Shown here piece after piece: positions 24,407 to 33,434 of a DNA stretch of 44,513 bases. The notes under the pieces are model-generated. The model saw only the letters and a program-made list of their open reading frames with translations, was not told where the DNA came from and did no database searches. Positions within the stretch are counted from its first letter, which is position 1; each line of letters begins with the position of its first letter. The translations under genes and the position numbers were made by a program. Source of the stretch: a bacterium (GTDB lineage: Bacteria > Bdellovibrionota_C > UBA2361 > RFPC01); the NCBI GenBank assembly GCA_030428205.1, contig JAUIBK010000027.1:1-44513 (forward strand), read 5' to 3'.

Positions 24407-25081
24407 TTACGTGATATTCACCATACGCAAGAATCGATCGCTATTGAGTGGGCCCTTCTGCGCTGCAGGAGCAATGTAGACACCACCTTCTTCAGTGCTT
24501 TGAGCAATAATGGCACCGGCGCTAATGAATGATTTCGGTTTGAGAACGACCTCATGGCAGATGGTGGAATTGACGCCGAGAAAACAGTTTTTCTCAATAA
24601 TAATGTCTCCACTGATACTCACGTCTGATGTGATCCAAGTATTGTCACCAATCGTAGTGCGGTCGCCTATATGATTCTGGCTCCACATCACCACATTATT
24701 TCCAATAGTCACATCAAGATCGATTGATTGGTGAGCCAAGATAAAGCAGTTTTCTCCAATGGTAGGAGGTTCAAGGAACGTGTTGCTCGAGTGAATATAA
24801 GAGGCACAGGTATAGCCTTTGTCTTTCGCGGCGAGATACTTCTCTTCACGTACTCCGTTCATTTTATGGTATCCCATAAAAACGAGCATTTGGTAGTCAG
24901 AAGGAGGGTAGTGTTCGGTAATCTCCTCAAAGGCAACGACAGGGAGTCCGAGAAATTCCCCCTCGTTGAGAAATTCTTTTTCGACGGTAAACGCAACGAC
25001 TTCGTGCTCACTGTCGTGTGTGAGGTAGCGAAATGCTGTGTTGGCTGCTCTTCCTGTCCCAAATAAAACTATCTTGGCCAT
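24407..25081 (-). CDS. NeuD/PglD-like hexapeptide-repeat acyltransferase
   Basis: 224 residues. The first ~80 form the PglD/NeuD-type Rossmann domain (MAKIVLFGTGRAANTAFRYL), and the rest is a left-handed beta-helix of hexapeptide repeats (IGENCFILAHQSIDLDVTIGNNVVM and beyond) with the usual catalytic-region His in WSQNHIGD. Such enzymes acylate a sugar amine or hydroxyl, usually from acetyl-CoA. Next to an acyl carrier protein and an adenylating enzyme, it may instead use acyl-ACP. It starts 5 bases after the stop of the adenylating-enzyme gene, in one operon. Confidence 0.85.
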   Translation of the reverse strand: MAKIVLFGTGRAANTAFRYLTHDSEHEVVAFTVEKEFLNEGEFLGLPVVAFEEITEHYPPSDYQMLVFMGYHKMNGVREEKYLAAKDKGYTCASYIHSSNTFLEPPTIGENCFILAHQSIDLDVTIGNNVVMWSQNHIGDRTTIGDNTWITSDVSISGDIIIEKNCFLGVNSTICHEVVLKPKSFISAGAIIAQSTEEGGVYIAPAAQKGPLNSDRFLRMVNIT

Positions 25082-25086
25082 AATTC

Positions 25087-26661
25087 TTAGTTGCCTCCAA
25101 AGTGTTCGTGAGCAATGCGTTTGCGATCAATCTTGCCATTTTGATTTTTGACAATTTCGTCCGTACTAACAAGGAATTCTGTTGGGATCATATAGTGTGG
25201 GAGAACGTTTTTGAGGTCCTCACGCACAATACGTTTTTCTACCTCTTGCTTGACCTGTACGACAGCAAGGAGTTGGCTGAGTCCTCGGCGTTCACCGTGA
25301 ACGACGGCAGCTTGATGCACATAATCAAGTGTGCAGAGGCCATTTTCGATCTCTTCGAGTTCAATGCGGTAACCCATGTGCTTTACCTGGTTGTCCACGC
25401 GGCCAAGAATATAAATCTTATTATCCTCTGAGTTGTAGCGAACGAGATCGCCTGTTTTGTACATCACTTCACGGTAGGAGTCGTGGGTAGGGGTCTGCGC
25501 GAAGGCTCTTGCCGTTCGCTCCGGATCGTTAAAATAGCCCATGCCAACGTTTGGACCGAGTAGGCACAGCTCGCCAGCTTCTCCGTTGGCAATACACTGA
25601 TTTGCATCATCAACTATATGGAAGTCAAAGTTGTTGATAATGCTACCGAGTGGAGGAAACCCATGCAGGTCTTCAAAGTCTTCCTCGGAGATGACATACG
25701 AGGAGCACATACAGGTACACTCAGTGGGGCCGTAAACATTAAAGAGCGTGGCGTGGTCGTGATAGAGATCGTAGAGCTTTTTGAGTTGGCTCTTTGGGTA
25801 TCCTTCGCCACCAAAAACAAACCTTCGAAGTGAGCGAAAAGTATCTTTGGTGAGAACCTTGCTACTCATAAGAAACATGAGCAGTGAGGGGACGGAAAAC
25901 CATGCGGTACACTCAATTTTGTCGATTGCCTCGACGAGCAACTTTGGTTGCGAAACGAGCGCTTTGGAAAATGGAGCTAATGTAGCCCCGTTGAGGAGAG
26001 AGACGTAGAGGTCATAGACCGAATTATCAAAGTAAAGAGGGTTGACGTTGGTGAACACATCGTCGACTTCAACACCAAATTCCTCTTTTCCCCACGCTGC
26101 AAAATTTAAGACGTTGGCGTGAGTCATGACAGCACCTTTGGGAAATCCTGTAGATCCCGAGGTGTACATGATGTAGGCCGGAGTATTACCCGTAAGCTGA
26201 GAGCAGGCCATGAGGTTTTCGGTTGAAAGACCAGCTGATTGAGTGGCTACTAAGGAAAAGCTTTGAAAGCGAATGTTGGATCTCTGATCAGAGAACTGAG
26301 AGAAGTGTTGGCCAAGGTTTTCGGTGAGCTTGTCGTCGGCGAAAACCAAGTGAGGAGCGCAGTTGGAGATAATTTTTTCAAGCCTTGAGATCGGGGACTC
26401 TGGATCGAGCACTGCATAAGGAGCCCCAATCTTTAAGCAAGCGAAAATGAGGGCATAAGTGAGTGGGGTCTTGTCACCAGAGATACAGATAACGTCGCGA
26501 GACTTTACTCCGAGCTCAATGAGGTGGTGAGCGAGTTGATTCGCTTGAGTGTTGAGTGACCCGTAGGTATGAGATTCACCACTTTCAAAACGGAGAGCTT
26601 GTTTGTCTTCGTATTGATCTACGAGAGTTTCAAAGGCACGTGGGATCGTAAAGTTATACAT
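25087..26661 (-). CDS. Amino acid/acid adenylating enzyme (DltA-like)
   Basis: 524 residues, close to stand-alone adenylation enzymes such as D-Ala-carrier ligase DltA. It activates an acid with ATP and loads it on a carrier protein. Motifs in order: YIMYTSGSTGFPKGAVMTH (A3) near 166-184, NVYGPTECTC (A5), MYKTGDLVRY (A7), LGRVDNQVKHMGYRIELEEIE (A8) and NGKIDRKRI (A10) with the catalytic Lys near the end. There is no condensation or carrier domain, so the ACP encoded two genes upstream is the likely partner. Substrate not deducible; an amino acid is likely from the A-domain type. Confidence 0.88.
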   Translation of the reverse strand: MYNFTIPRAFETLVDQYEDKQALRFESGESHTYGSLNTQANQLAHHLIELGVKSRDVICISGDKTPLTYALIFACLKIGAPYAVLDPESPISRLEKIISNCAPHLVFADDKLTENLGQHFSQFSDQRSNIRFQSFSLVATQSAGLSTENLMACSQLTGNTPAYIMYTSGSTGFPKGAVMTHANVLNFAAWGKEEFGVEVDDVFTNVNPLYFDNSVYDLYVSLLNGATLAPFSKALVSQPKLLVEAIDKIECTAWFSVPSLLMFLMSSKVLTKDTFRSLRRFVFGGEGYPKSQLKKLYDLYHDHATLFNVYGPTECTCMCSSYVISEEDFEDLHGFPPLGSIINNFDFHIVDDANQCIANGEAGELCLLGPNVGMGYFNDPERTARAFAQTPTHDSYREVMYKTGDLVRYNSEDNKIYILGRVDNQVKHMGYRIELEEIENGLCTLDYVHQAAVVHGERRGLSQLLAVVQVKQEVEKRIVREDLKNVLPHYMIPTEFLVSTDEIVKNQNGKIDRKRIAHEHFGGN

Positions 26662-26701
26662 AGACGAAAGTTTTGTATTGAACCGCCCCCGAAATGCTCA
26701 G

Positions 26702-27457
26702 CTAGGACAAAACGTGTCCACCGTCGAGCTCGAGAACTTTACCGTTATAAAAATCATTCGAGATAACGTGCATGATACCATCAACGAGCTCTTCGATTTT
26801 TCCGAGCCTACGAACAGGAATCTTCTTTTTGATCTCTTTGAGAGTAGTCTCAGGCACAGCCTCATGAGTAGAAGGAGTATCAAAAAATCCAGGGGCTACA
26901 GCTGCAACACGTATACCAAGCATACTAAGCTCGCGTGCCCAGGTAGTTGTAAGAGCATTTACTCCTGCCTTGGCTGCAGAGTATGCCGACTGCCCAGGAT
27001 TTCCGTTAGCAGATATTGAGCTAATATTAATAATAACGCCCTTTGTACGTTTTTTGACCATCTTCTGGGCAACGAAAGAGGTCACAAGAAAAACAGAGCT
27101 TAAGTTGGTGTTGATGACTCGCTCCCAGTCTTCAAAGGAGTGGCGCTCAAAAGCACCACCTGCAAAGCTGAGCAGCGGAGCACTATAGAGAATGCCTGCA
27201 TTATTAATAAGGAGATCGATGCAACCAAATTTTTGAAATGTGTTTTCAACAGCTTTTTCAACTTCAGAAGGCGAGGTAATGTCGCACTGATAAAAGACGA
27301 CATCTTTCGTGTTTTCCTGATTGAGTTTCTGAGCTCCATCTGGATCGATATCAAAGACCACAACCTGAGCTCCCTGCTCGCAGAGCTGTTCGACCATGGC
27401 TCGACCAAACCCATTTACTCCGCCAGTGACGATAGCGACTTTGCCTTCTGTTTGCAT
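26702..27457 (-). CDS. SDR-family oxidoreductase (FabG-like)
   Basis: 251 residues with classical SDR motifs: nucleotide-binding TGGVNGFGRA at 11-20, NNAG, the active-site Ser in ISSISANG, and YSAAKAG with catalytic Tyr and Lys near residues 157-161. It would reduce or oxidise a keto/hydroxyl group with NAD(P)H. Placed three bases after the acyl carrier protein gene, reduction of a 3-oxoacyl-ACP is a good guess, but a sugar or small-acid substrate is equally compatible. Confidence 0.88.
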   Translation of the reverse strand: MQTEGKVAIVTGGVNGFGRAMVEQLCEQGAQVVVFDIDPDGAQKLNQENTKDVVFYQCDITSPSEVEKAVENTFQKFGCIDLLINNAGILYSAPLLSFAGGAFERHSFEDWERVINTNLSSVFLVTSFVAQKMVKKRTKGVIINISSISANGNPGQSAYSAAKAGVNALTTTWARELSMLGIRVAAVAPGFFDTPSTHEAVPETTLKEIKKKIPVRRLGKIEELVDGIMHVISNDFYNGKVLELDGGHVLS

Positions 27458-27460
27458 CGC

Positions 27461-27694
27461 TTAGGCAGCTCCTACTTTTGATTCAACAGTTTTGCGAATC
27501 CCGGAGATGCTTGCCATGTTGGCAATATCATCACCACTCAGTTCGATCTGGTAAGTCTCTTCAACAGCAACAATGAGCTCCATCTGTCGGAGGGAATCCC
27601 ACTCTTCAACGTCTTGCATCGTTAGTTCGTCAGAGAGCCTCTCTGAAGGGATCCTTAAGACTTCGACAAGGAGAGCGTTTAAATCAGAGTTCAT
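27461..27694 (-). CDS. Acyl/peptidyl carrier protein (first)
   Basis: 77 residues from the ATG at 27694, which has GGAGG 7 bases upstream; an in-frame codon 36 bases earlier lacks this. It carries the phosphopantetheine site in EEWDSLRQMEL with Ser34, and ends with an acidic helix III, as usual for carrier proteins. It would carry the acid loaded by the adenylating enzyme. It is the first gene of the operon ACP-SDR-adenylating enzyme-acyltransferase-SGNH, and diverges from the GT2 gene; the ~220 bases between contain no other gene. Confidence 0.9.
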   Translation of the reverse strand: MNSDLNALLVEVLRIPSERLSDELTMQDVEEWDSLRQMELIVAVEETYQIELSGDDIANMASISGIRKTVESKVGAA

Positions 27695-27917
27695 ACATAA
27701 CCTCCACTCTGGTGTGCACACTTTGCTCACAAAGCCTCCAGTGGAAGAGGGCCCCTTCCTATGGAGAATTCTACTTGAGCGAGATAGTGGCGTGTTCTAA
27801 GGCGCTACTTTATTCGTCTAGTACAAAAAAATCAATGAGTTGGCTGAGCCTTGGACTGGATTTGAGTACTATTTTGTGGTTCACTATCTGCTTGTCTACC
27901 CGGAGGTGTACTCTGAT

Positions 27918-28943
27918 ATGTCACATGTTCATGCTCCCACCAATGGCGAACATTCCGCCCATTTCGATAGACCTACTCATGAAGCCAAGCGCCAGCCTGT
28001 AATCTCAGTAGTAAGCCCTGTCTATCGTGCAGAGAAGATTGTGGGTGAGTTGGTTGCTCGGATTACTGACTCGGTAAAGCAACTGACTGATTCTTTTGAG
28101 ATTATCCTTGTTGAAGACGGCAGCCCTGATAACTCATGGTCGGAGATTGAAAAACAAGCCAAGTCTAATCCACATGTGCGAGGCGTGAAGCTTGCTAGGA
28201 ATTTCGGGCAGCACAACGCCGTCAGAGCTGGAGTTGAGTTATCGCAAGGTGCCTACGTTGTTGTGATGGACTGTGATCTACAAGATGATCCTGTGTATAT
28301 CCGTGAGCTCTATGAGAAGATACAGTCTGATGTTGATATTGTCTTTACTCGCAAGAAGGAAAGGAGACACTCTCGCAAAAAGAACTTTGTATCCTACCTT
28401 TTTCATTGGGTTTTTAACCTCTTAACTGATACTCATCAAATTGATCCTAATCTTAGTGGGTATGCCATAATGAGCCGCAAGGCGGCTAGGGCATTTAGCC
28501 ATTTTCGTGAACCGAACAAGGCGTATATCTCAATTCTTCAGTGGATCGGACTACCTCATGCTACGATCGAGGTAGATCACCGCGAACGTTTTGAAGGAAC
28601 GAGTTCATATACGTTTCGCACACTCTTTCACCATGCAATCACTGGCCTTACAGCAAACTCAGATAAGCTCCTTTGGGTCTCTATTTACCTTGGCTTTTTC
28701 TTCTTTTTCTTCTCTCTTGTAATGACAGCCTTGATTATAGGTTTCTATTTTACTGTTGGAGCTCAGGCGGGTTGGACATCCATTATTGCTGCTATGTTGC
28801 TTTGTACCGGACTTATCTTAGTTTGCCTTGGTATCGTTGGGCTCTATATTGGAAAGATTTTTGAGCTCTCAAAAGCCCGCCCACTTTTTCTTGTGGATCG
28901 TATCGTCACTCAAGAAGGTGAGGAGACGGAAGTTCTCGTATAA
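27918..28943 (+). CDS. GT2 polyprenyl-phosphate sugar transferase (GtrB/DPM-like)
   Basis: About 341 residues from the ATG at 27918, preceded by GGAGG 11 bases upstream; a TTG at 27840 in frame is less likely. The GT-A domain begins at SVVSPVYRAEKIVGELV and holds the acidic motifs EDGSPDNSW and MDCDLQDDP, with RNFGQHNAVRAG between them. Two membrane segments follow near the C-terminus. This layout is that of enzymes making polyprenyl-P-glucose or mannose on the cytoplasmic face, which then feed GT-C enzymes such as the one at 18,639. It opens the plus-strand unit. Confidence 0.88.
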   Translation: MSHVHAPTNGEHSAHFDRPTHEAKRQPVISVVSPVYRAEKIVGELVARITDSVKQLTDSFEIILVEDGSPDNSWSEIEKQAKSNPHVRGVKLARNFGQHNAVRAGVELSQGAYVVVMDCDLQDDPVYIRELYEKIQSDVDIVFTRKKERRHSRKKNFVSYLFHWVFNLLTDTHQIDPNLSGYAIMSRKAARAFSHFREPNKAYISILQWIGLPHATIEVDHRERFEGTSSYTFRTLFHHAITGLTANSDKLLWVSIYLGFFFFFFSLVMTALIIGFYFTVGAQAGWTSIIAAMLLCTGLILVCLGIVGLYIGKIFELSKARPLFLVDRIVTQEGEETEVLV

Positions 28944-29034
28944 TCGATAGCTTACTGTTCCCAGGCCTTGACTTTCTGCTGTGATACCAAGAGTATAAGG
29001 AGGATTTTCTCCCGAATGAAAGGTACTTTTGCAT

Positions 29035-30000
29035 ATGTCACAAGAAGCACTGTCTAGCGATTCATCACTTGCAAGCGAATCAGCTCCTCTCCTAACAGAC
29101 TTTCTTGGAGCTCTTCGTTCATCTTTTTTCTCTTTTCTTGCAAAGCCGATAGATGAACTTATCGCAAATGAAGGCCGGGACTATACCCGTGCTGCGGAAA
29201 GGCACCTTGAGCGATTAAAAACGGCGTTTCCTGGTAAGCCTTTGCCGAATGCTGCTGTTGAAGCTTATACGCGGTTTAATCAAGAGATTCTGCGAGAAGA
29301 ATTAGAGTTTAAAAAGACTGGCCGTTATGCCATGGATGAGGCAACCCTCGCAGAGGTGTGTGAGAAGGTCTATGACAACGCTGAAGTGATGGAAGCGTAC
29401 TACCTAGAAGGACTTTACCTGACGTATTACTTTTGGCCTCACCACTATGAACTTGTTCAGTACTACACAGCACAATTTGTTGATCAATTCCCTGGCGGTG
29501 AAACACTCACCGAATGGGGGGTAGGGCACGGATTTCTTTCTCTGCTGTTCCTTGAAAAGTGGAAAGACATGAAAGTGAGTGCGTATGATATTAGTCGTCA
29601 TAGTATTGCGTACTCTGAGCAAATGTTTACTTCTGCAGGCATCTCGAATGCTACGTTTCACTTAGCCGATATTCTTGAACAGCCTTGTCCGAAGACTGAT
29701 GCTCTTATTTGTGGTGAGCTTCTTGAGCATGTTCCAGATCCAAATCTTCTTCTGCAACGAGCCGCTGCAGCCCTCGCTCCTGAGGGAAGGATGTTTATGA
29801 CTGCGGCCATTAATGCTGCTCAAGAAGATCATGTTACGCTCTTCCGCAGTGATACAGAAGTTCTTGATCTGATGCGTGAAGAAGGTTTTGAAGTTGAATC
29901 TTCTTTGACAATTACACACCCGAATCGTGTTGAAGAAGAAGCTCCACCGCAAGTTGTTGCGTGTGTGCTCAAGCACGCTCACCCTGAAAATATCCATTAA
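29035..30000 (+). CDS. SAM-dependent methyltransferase
   Basis: 321 residues; the ATG at 29035 has AAAGG upstream at a loose spacing. An N-terminal helical region of ~140 residues, without a recognised domain, precedes a class I methyltransferase core: LTEWGVGHGFLSLLFLE as motif I, SAYDISRHSI as motif II, ALICGELLEHVPDP and LAPEGRMFMTAA. Its position between a GT2 and an acyl-making dehydrogenase suggests that it methylates a sugar or the acyl precursor. The Trp in place of the usual Asp/Leu at the first motif (EWGVGHG) is a small oddity. Confidence 0.8.
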   Translation: MSQEALSSDSSLASESAPLLTDFLGALRSSFFSFLAKPIDELIANEGRDYTRAAERHLERLKTAFPGKPLPNAAVEAYTRFNQEILREELEFKKTGRYAMDEATLAEVCEKVYDNAEVMEAYYLEGLYLTYYFWPHHYELVQYYTAQFVDQFPGGETLTEWGVGHGFLSLLFLEKWKDMKVSAYDISRHSIAYSEQMFTSAGISNATFHLADILEQPCPKTDALICGELLEHVPDPNLLLQRAAAALAPEGRMFMTAAINAAQEDHVTLFRSDTEVLDLMREEGFEVESSLTITHPNRVEEEAPPQVVACVLKHAHPENIH

Positions 30001-30023
30001 TCGCTTAGGTGCTGCTTCGTTCT

Positions 30024-32042
30024 ATGGGAACTGCTCTCGATCTTAGTGAATCTTCTCCCTCAGCGCCTCAGTGGCTTAAGGTCGAGCAAGGACGTCTTGT
30101 TATCGGTTCGTCCCACCAAGATGCCTTTGCTATTGGACACCTGCTGCGTGAAACGGAGCAAACCCTTCTAAAGCTCTTTGGTCGTGGACAATTGTCAGGA
30201 ACGGTGCATACGTGCCTCGGACAGGAGTTGTGCGCAGTGGGCCTCCTCCGTGCTCTTTCAAGCCCGAGAGATGTCGTCCTTTCGAACCACAGAAATCACG
30301 GCCACTTCTTGGCGTATTCAGGTCAAGTTCGAGGGCTTCTTGCGGAAATCATGGGGCGGGAAGGAGCTGTGTGTGGTGGCCGCGGAGGGAGTCAACACTT
30401 AGCATTTCACCGATTTCATAGCTCAGGAGTCCAAGCAGGTCTTACCGGTATTGGAGTTGGCCTAGCTAAGGCCGAGCAATGTATCGGAGAAGATGGTGTT
30501 GTTGCTATTTTCATTGGTGACGGAACACTTGGCGAAGGGCTTTTGTATGAAAGCATGAACCTTGCCTCAATTTGGAAGTTGCCAGTCATCTTTGTTGTTG
30601 AACACAATCGCGTGGCTCAAACAACAGAAACGAAAGACACTATTGGTGGGACGATAGAGAAGCGTGGTGAGGCATTTGGTCTTACAACTCATTCCTTGGA
30701 TGATAGCTCGCCAAGCTTCTTTGATGATTGTGAACGTATCGTGTCTCAGGTCCGAAAGGAGAGCACTCCTGCTTTCGTTGTCGTTGAGACAGCTCGGCTT
30801 GGACCGCACAGTAAAGGAGATGACCACCGTCCTGAAGAGGAAAAAGAGCGTATCGCAAAGAGAGATCCGCTCCGTGCCTTAGGTGAACAGTTAGAGAGAA
30901 GTGTGCGCGAAGAGATCGAAGCCGCGAACACTACATACCTTGAAACTTTAGCAAATGAGTTGGTGTTAGCGCCTGAACCACATGAGTCAGAGATACACTT
31001 TCCTGATGGAAAACAAGCTCCCCTTGAAGCGATCGCTCTTGAGCTTGTAAAGGGCTCTGTAAGAGATCAGATCAATCATGCTCTTCACACCTTGTTTTCG
31101 AATGATGATAAAGCCTTATTGATTGGTGAGGACCTGCATGATCCGTACGGTGGAGCCTTTAAGGTTACCAAAGGTTTGAGCACTGCATTTCCAGATCGTA
31201 CAGTCTCTACTCCTATTAGTGAAGCAGGAATTACGGGCGTTGGTATAGGGTTCGCACTTTCTGGCCATAAGCCGATAGTCGAGATCATGTTTGCAGACTT
31301 TCTCTCTCTCTGTATTGATCAACTTTATAACCAAGCGGTAAAACTTCCGTGGCTTGGTCGAGAAGAAGAGTTTCACCTTGTTGTGCGAACACCTGGGGGA
31401 GGACACCGTGGATACGGACCAACGCATAGTCAGTGCGTTGAAAGTTTGCTCATGCCGATCCCAGGCTTAACTCTTGTTGCACCGTCTCACCGCCATAACG
31501 TAGGACAACTGCTCTGCTCTTCGGTTGAAGCGTATGGTCCAGTTGTTTTTATGGAAAATAAACTTCTCTATGATGCTGTATGTGAACCGGGAGATTATGA
31601 AACGGTTCCGCCAGTAGCTTCTGACTTGTATGCTGATTTTTTCCCAACACTCCTTTCGAAAACGGAAGGTAGCCCTGACCTTACCATCGTAACATTTGGT
31701 GGAAATCTGCCTCTTGCTGAGCAGGTCGCAGACCGATTGAGAGACGAAGAAGAGCTCTCTGTTGCTCTTGTTATTCCAAGCCTTCTTTCACCAGTGCCGC
31801 ATAATACGCTCTTCTCTGCTCTTGGTGGTCATGAGACCCTTGTTTTTCTTGAAGAATCCCCTGTGCAAGGGAGTTTTTCTTCGGAAGTTATCGCTGGGCT
31901 TAGTGAACGTGGGATGCATACAGAAAGTATTCTACGTATCGGTGCAAAGCCTATACCGGTAGCAGCTGCGAGAAACTTAGAACGTGCAGTTCTTCCCCAG
32001 GTCGATTCCGTACTAGAAGAAATATTTGAGGTTTTCGGATAA
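30024..32042 (+). CDS. 2-oxoacid dehydrogenase E1, alpha-beta fusion
   Basis: About 672 residues from the ATG at 30024 (AGGTG upstream); a GTG at 30009 is also in frame. The first half is E1-alpha, with the thiamine diphosphate motif GDGTLGEGLLYESMN and HNRVAQTT. The second half, from about residue 345, is E1-beta (ALLIGEDLHDPYGGAFKVT, PISEAGITGVGIGFAL, FADFL). E1 decarboxylates a 2-oxo acid and passes the acyl group to the lipoyl arm of E2. Substrate unknown: branched-chain, pyruvate or acetoin types are similar. No E3 gene is present in the window, so the cell's general E3 would be needed. Fused E1 halves occur in several lineages. Confidence 0.92.
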   Translation: MGTALDLSESSPSAPQWLKVEQGRLVIGSSHQDAFAIGHLLRETEQTLLKLFGRGQLSGTVHTCLGQELCAVGLLRALSSPRDVVLSNHRNHGHFLAYSGQVRGLLAEIMGREGAVCGGRGGSQHLAFHRFHSSGVQAGLTGIGVGLAKAEQCIGEDGVVAIFIGDGTLGEGLLYESMNLASIWKLPVIFVVEHNRVAQTTETKDTIGGTIEKRGEAFGLTTHSLDDSSPSFFDDCERIVSQVRKESTPAFVVVETARLGPHSKGDDHRPEEEKERIAKRDPLRALGEQLERSVREEIEAANTTYLETLANELVLAPEPHESEIHFPDGKQAPLEAIALELVKGSVRDQINHALHTLFSNDDKALLIGEDLHDPYGGAFKVTKGLSTAFPDRTVSTPISEAGITGVGIGFALSGHKPIVEIMFADFLSLCIDQLYNQAVKLPWLGREEEFHLVVRTPGGGHRGYGPTHSQCVESLLMPIPGLTLVAPSHRHNVGQLLCSSVEAYGPVVFMENKLLYDAVCEPGDYETVPPVASDLYADFFPTLLSKTEGSPDLTIVTFGGNLPLAEQVADRLRDEEELSVALVIPSLLSPVPHNTLFSALGGHETLVFLEESPVQGSFSSEVIAGLSERGMHTESILRIGAKPIPVAAARNLERAVLPQVDSVLEEIFEVFG

Positions 32043-32071
32043 TACATCATTATCTTTGAGGATAGAGTTAC

Positions 32072-33113
32072 ATGCCTTCACCAGTTTTTGTCCCACGTCT
32101 GAACGCTAATGAAGATGTCCTCCGTCTTACCGATCTTCTTGTGCAAGCTGGGGATAAAATAGGCCAAGGAGACCCGATTGTAACACTTGAAGGCGGGAAA
32201 GCTTCCCTTGACGTTGAAGCCGAACAAGAAGGATTTATTCTTGGCCTTTCAGCGGAAAAAGGAGAAGAGCTTTCTGTGGGTTCACTCCTGTGTTGGATTG
32301 GTGAAAGTGCGGATGAGGAGATTCCTCAGGTTGCTAAGACAAACGAGCTGCCAGCACCTTCCGGGAAGAACCCAGCTCGAAAAGCAACCATGAAAGCTCG
32401 TGCATTAGCGCGTAAGCTAGGAGTTGATCTTGAGAGTGTTTCGCCCTCGTCAGGAGATCGCATCTCGGCCGATGATGTTCTCCGTTTTTCAGAGGGTGGA
32501 GGAAGTGAACAAGCAGTGGCTCGACCTGCTGCCGTAACTGCTCCGCAATCGATTGATGGGTATGAGAGTCGTGAGTTTACCCCCGAAGAGCGTGTCATGG
32601 CGTCTACAGTAAGGTGGCAACGTGATAATGCTGTCGCGACTTATCTTGAAGTTGAGTATGACCAAGCACCGTGGAGAAAACACGCAAAGAAGGTACAAGA
32701 AGAACACGGAGTTCTCTTCGATCCTCTCAGTCTACAGCTCTGAGCAGGTACACCTCGGGTTTACTATTGAAGCTCGTGGAACGTTATATATGGGAGTTAT
32801 TCGTGATGCTGCTTCGCTTTCTCCCAAGGAGTTCTTGAGTGCTCTTGGCGAATTGCAGATGGATGCTTTTCGAGGGAAGATTTCAGCGGAAAGCTCCTCT
32901 GGTATGACCGTCTCATTTAGTAGCCTTGCAAAACAGGGGGTGAAGAGGCACGTTCCTATCCTCCCTCCTCGTACTGCCCTCATTATTGCACACTCTGCAC
33001 TATCCCCGAGAGAGGATGGTACTGAGCCTGCTGTACTTGGGTGTACCTATGACCATCAGTTGCTCCACGGAGCTGCTGTTGCAGGAGTGTTGAACCATAT
33101 AGTAGAACTGTAG
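32072..33113 (+). pseudogene. Broken E2 acyltransferase (lipoyl protein), frameshift and deletion
   Basis: Two ORFs in different frames together form an E2. The first (32072-32754, ending at a TGA near 32743) has a lipoyl domain with Lys43 in EGGKAS, an E3/E1-binding domain near 102-140 (ATMKARALARKLGVDLESV), and the start of the catalytic domain. The second frame, joining near 32715-32740, continues with VHLGFTIEARGTLYMGVIRDAA and ends at 33113. Compared with normal E2s, about 28 residues are missing at the join, so this is a deletion, not a simple slip. The catalytic HRxxDG block is changed: YDHQLLHG has His where Asp is expected. Either a decayed gene or an assembly error. Confidence 0.8.
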
Positions 33114-33146
33114 AGATTTTTGTCCTATCCGCAGAAGGAAGAGTCT

Positions 33147-33434
33147 ATGTCTGATCAAGGTGAAACGATTCAAAACGAAATTCATGAAAAAGTATGTGAG
33201 CTCGCTGGGCGGCTTGGAAATGACGCCTCGTCGCTTTCTGCAACAGATATCATCCCTGAGACTGGGCTCCTTGATTCAGCAAGTATCATTGAGCTTGTTG
33301 TGTGGCTTGAATCTCAGTTTAGCATCCGGCTCGCTCATGATGAGATTACGGTAGAAAACTTAGGCTCTCTCGAGTCGATGAAGTCATTTGTCTTATTGAA
33401 GCAAGGTCAAACGGCCGCTGCCGCCTCCTCATGA
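33147..33434 (+). CDS. Acyl carrier protein (second)
   Basis: 95 residues from the ATG at 33147 (AAGGAAGAG upstream). The phosphopantetheine site is TGLLDSASIIEL with Ser44. It has a short Ala-rich C-terminal tail and differs clearly from the other carrier protein at 27,461. It follows the E2 fragments and overlaps the AAC(3)-fold acyltransferase start by four bases (ATGA), which ties it tightly to that enzyme. A role as donor of the acyl chain to the acyltransferase is inferred. Confidence 0.9.
   Translation: MSDQGETIQNEIHEKVCELAGRLGNDASSLSATDIIPETGLLDSASIIELVVWLESQFSIRLAHDEITVENLGSLESMKSFVLLKQGQTAAAASS

Noticed and set aside
32700..32760. Programmed ribosomal frameshift in the E2 gene
   Set aside because: No slippery heptamer or stimulatory structure is evident, and about 28 residues of the catalytic domain are absent at the join.
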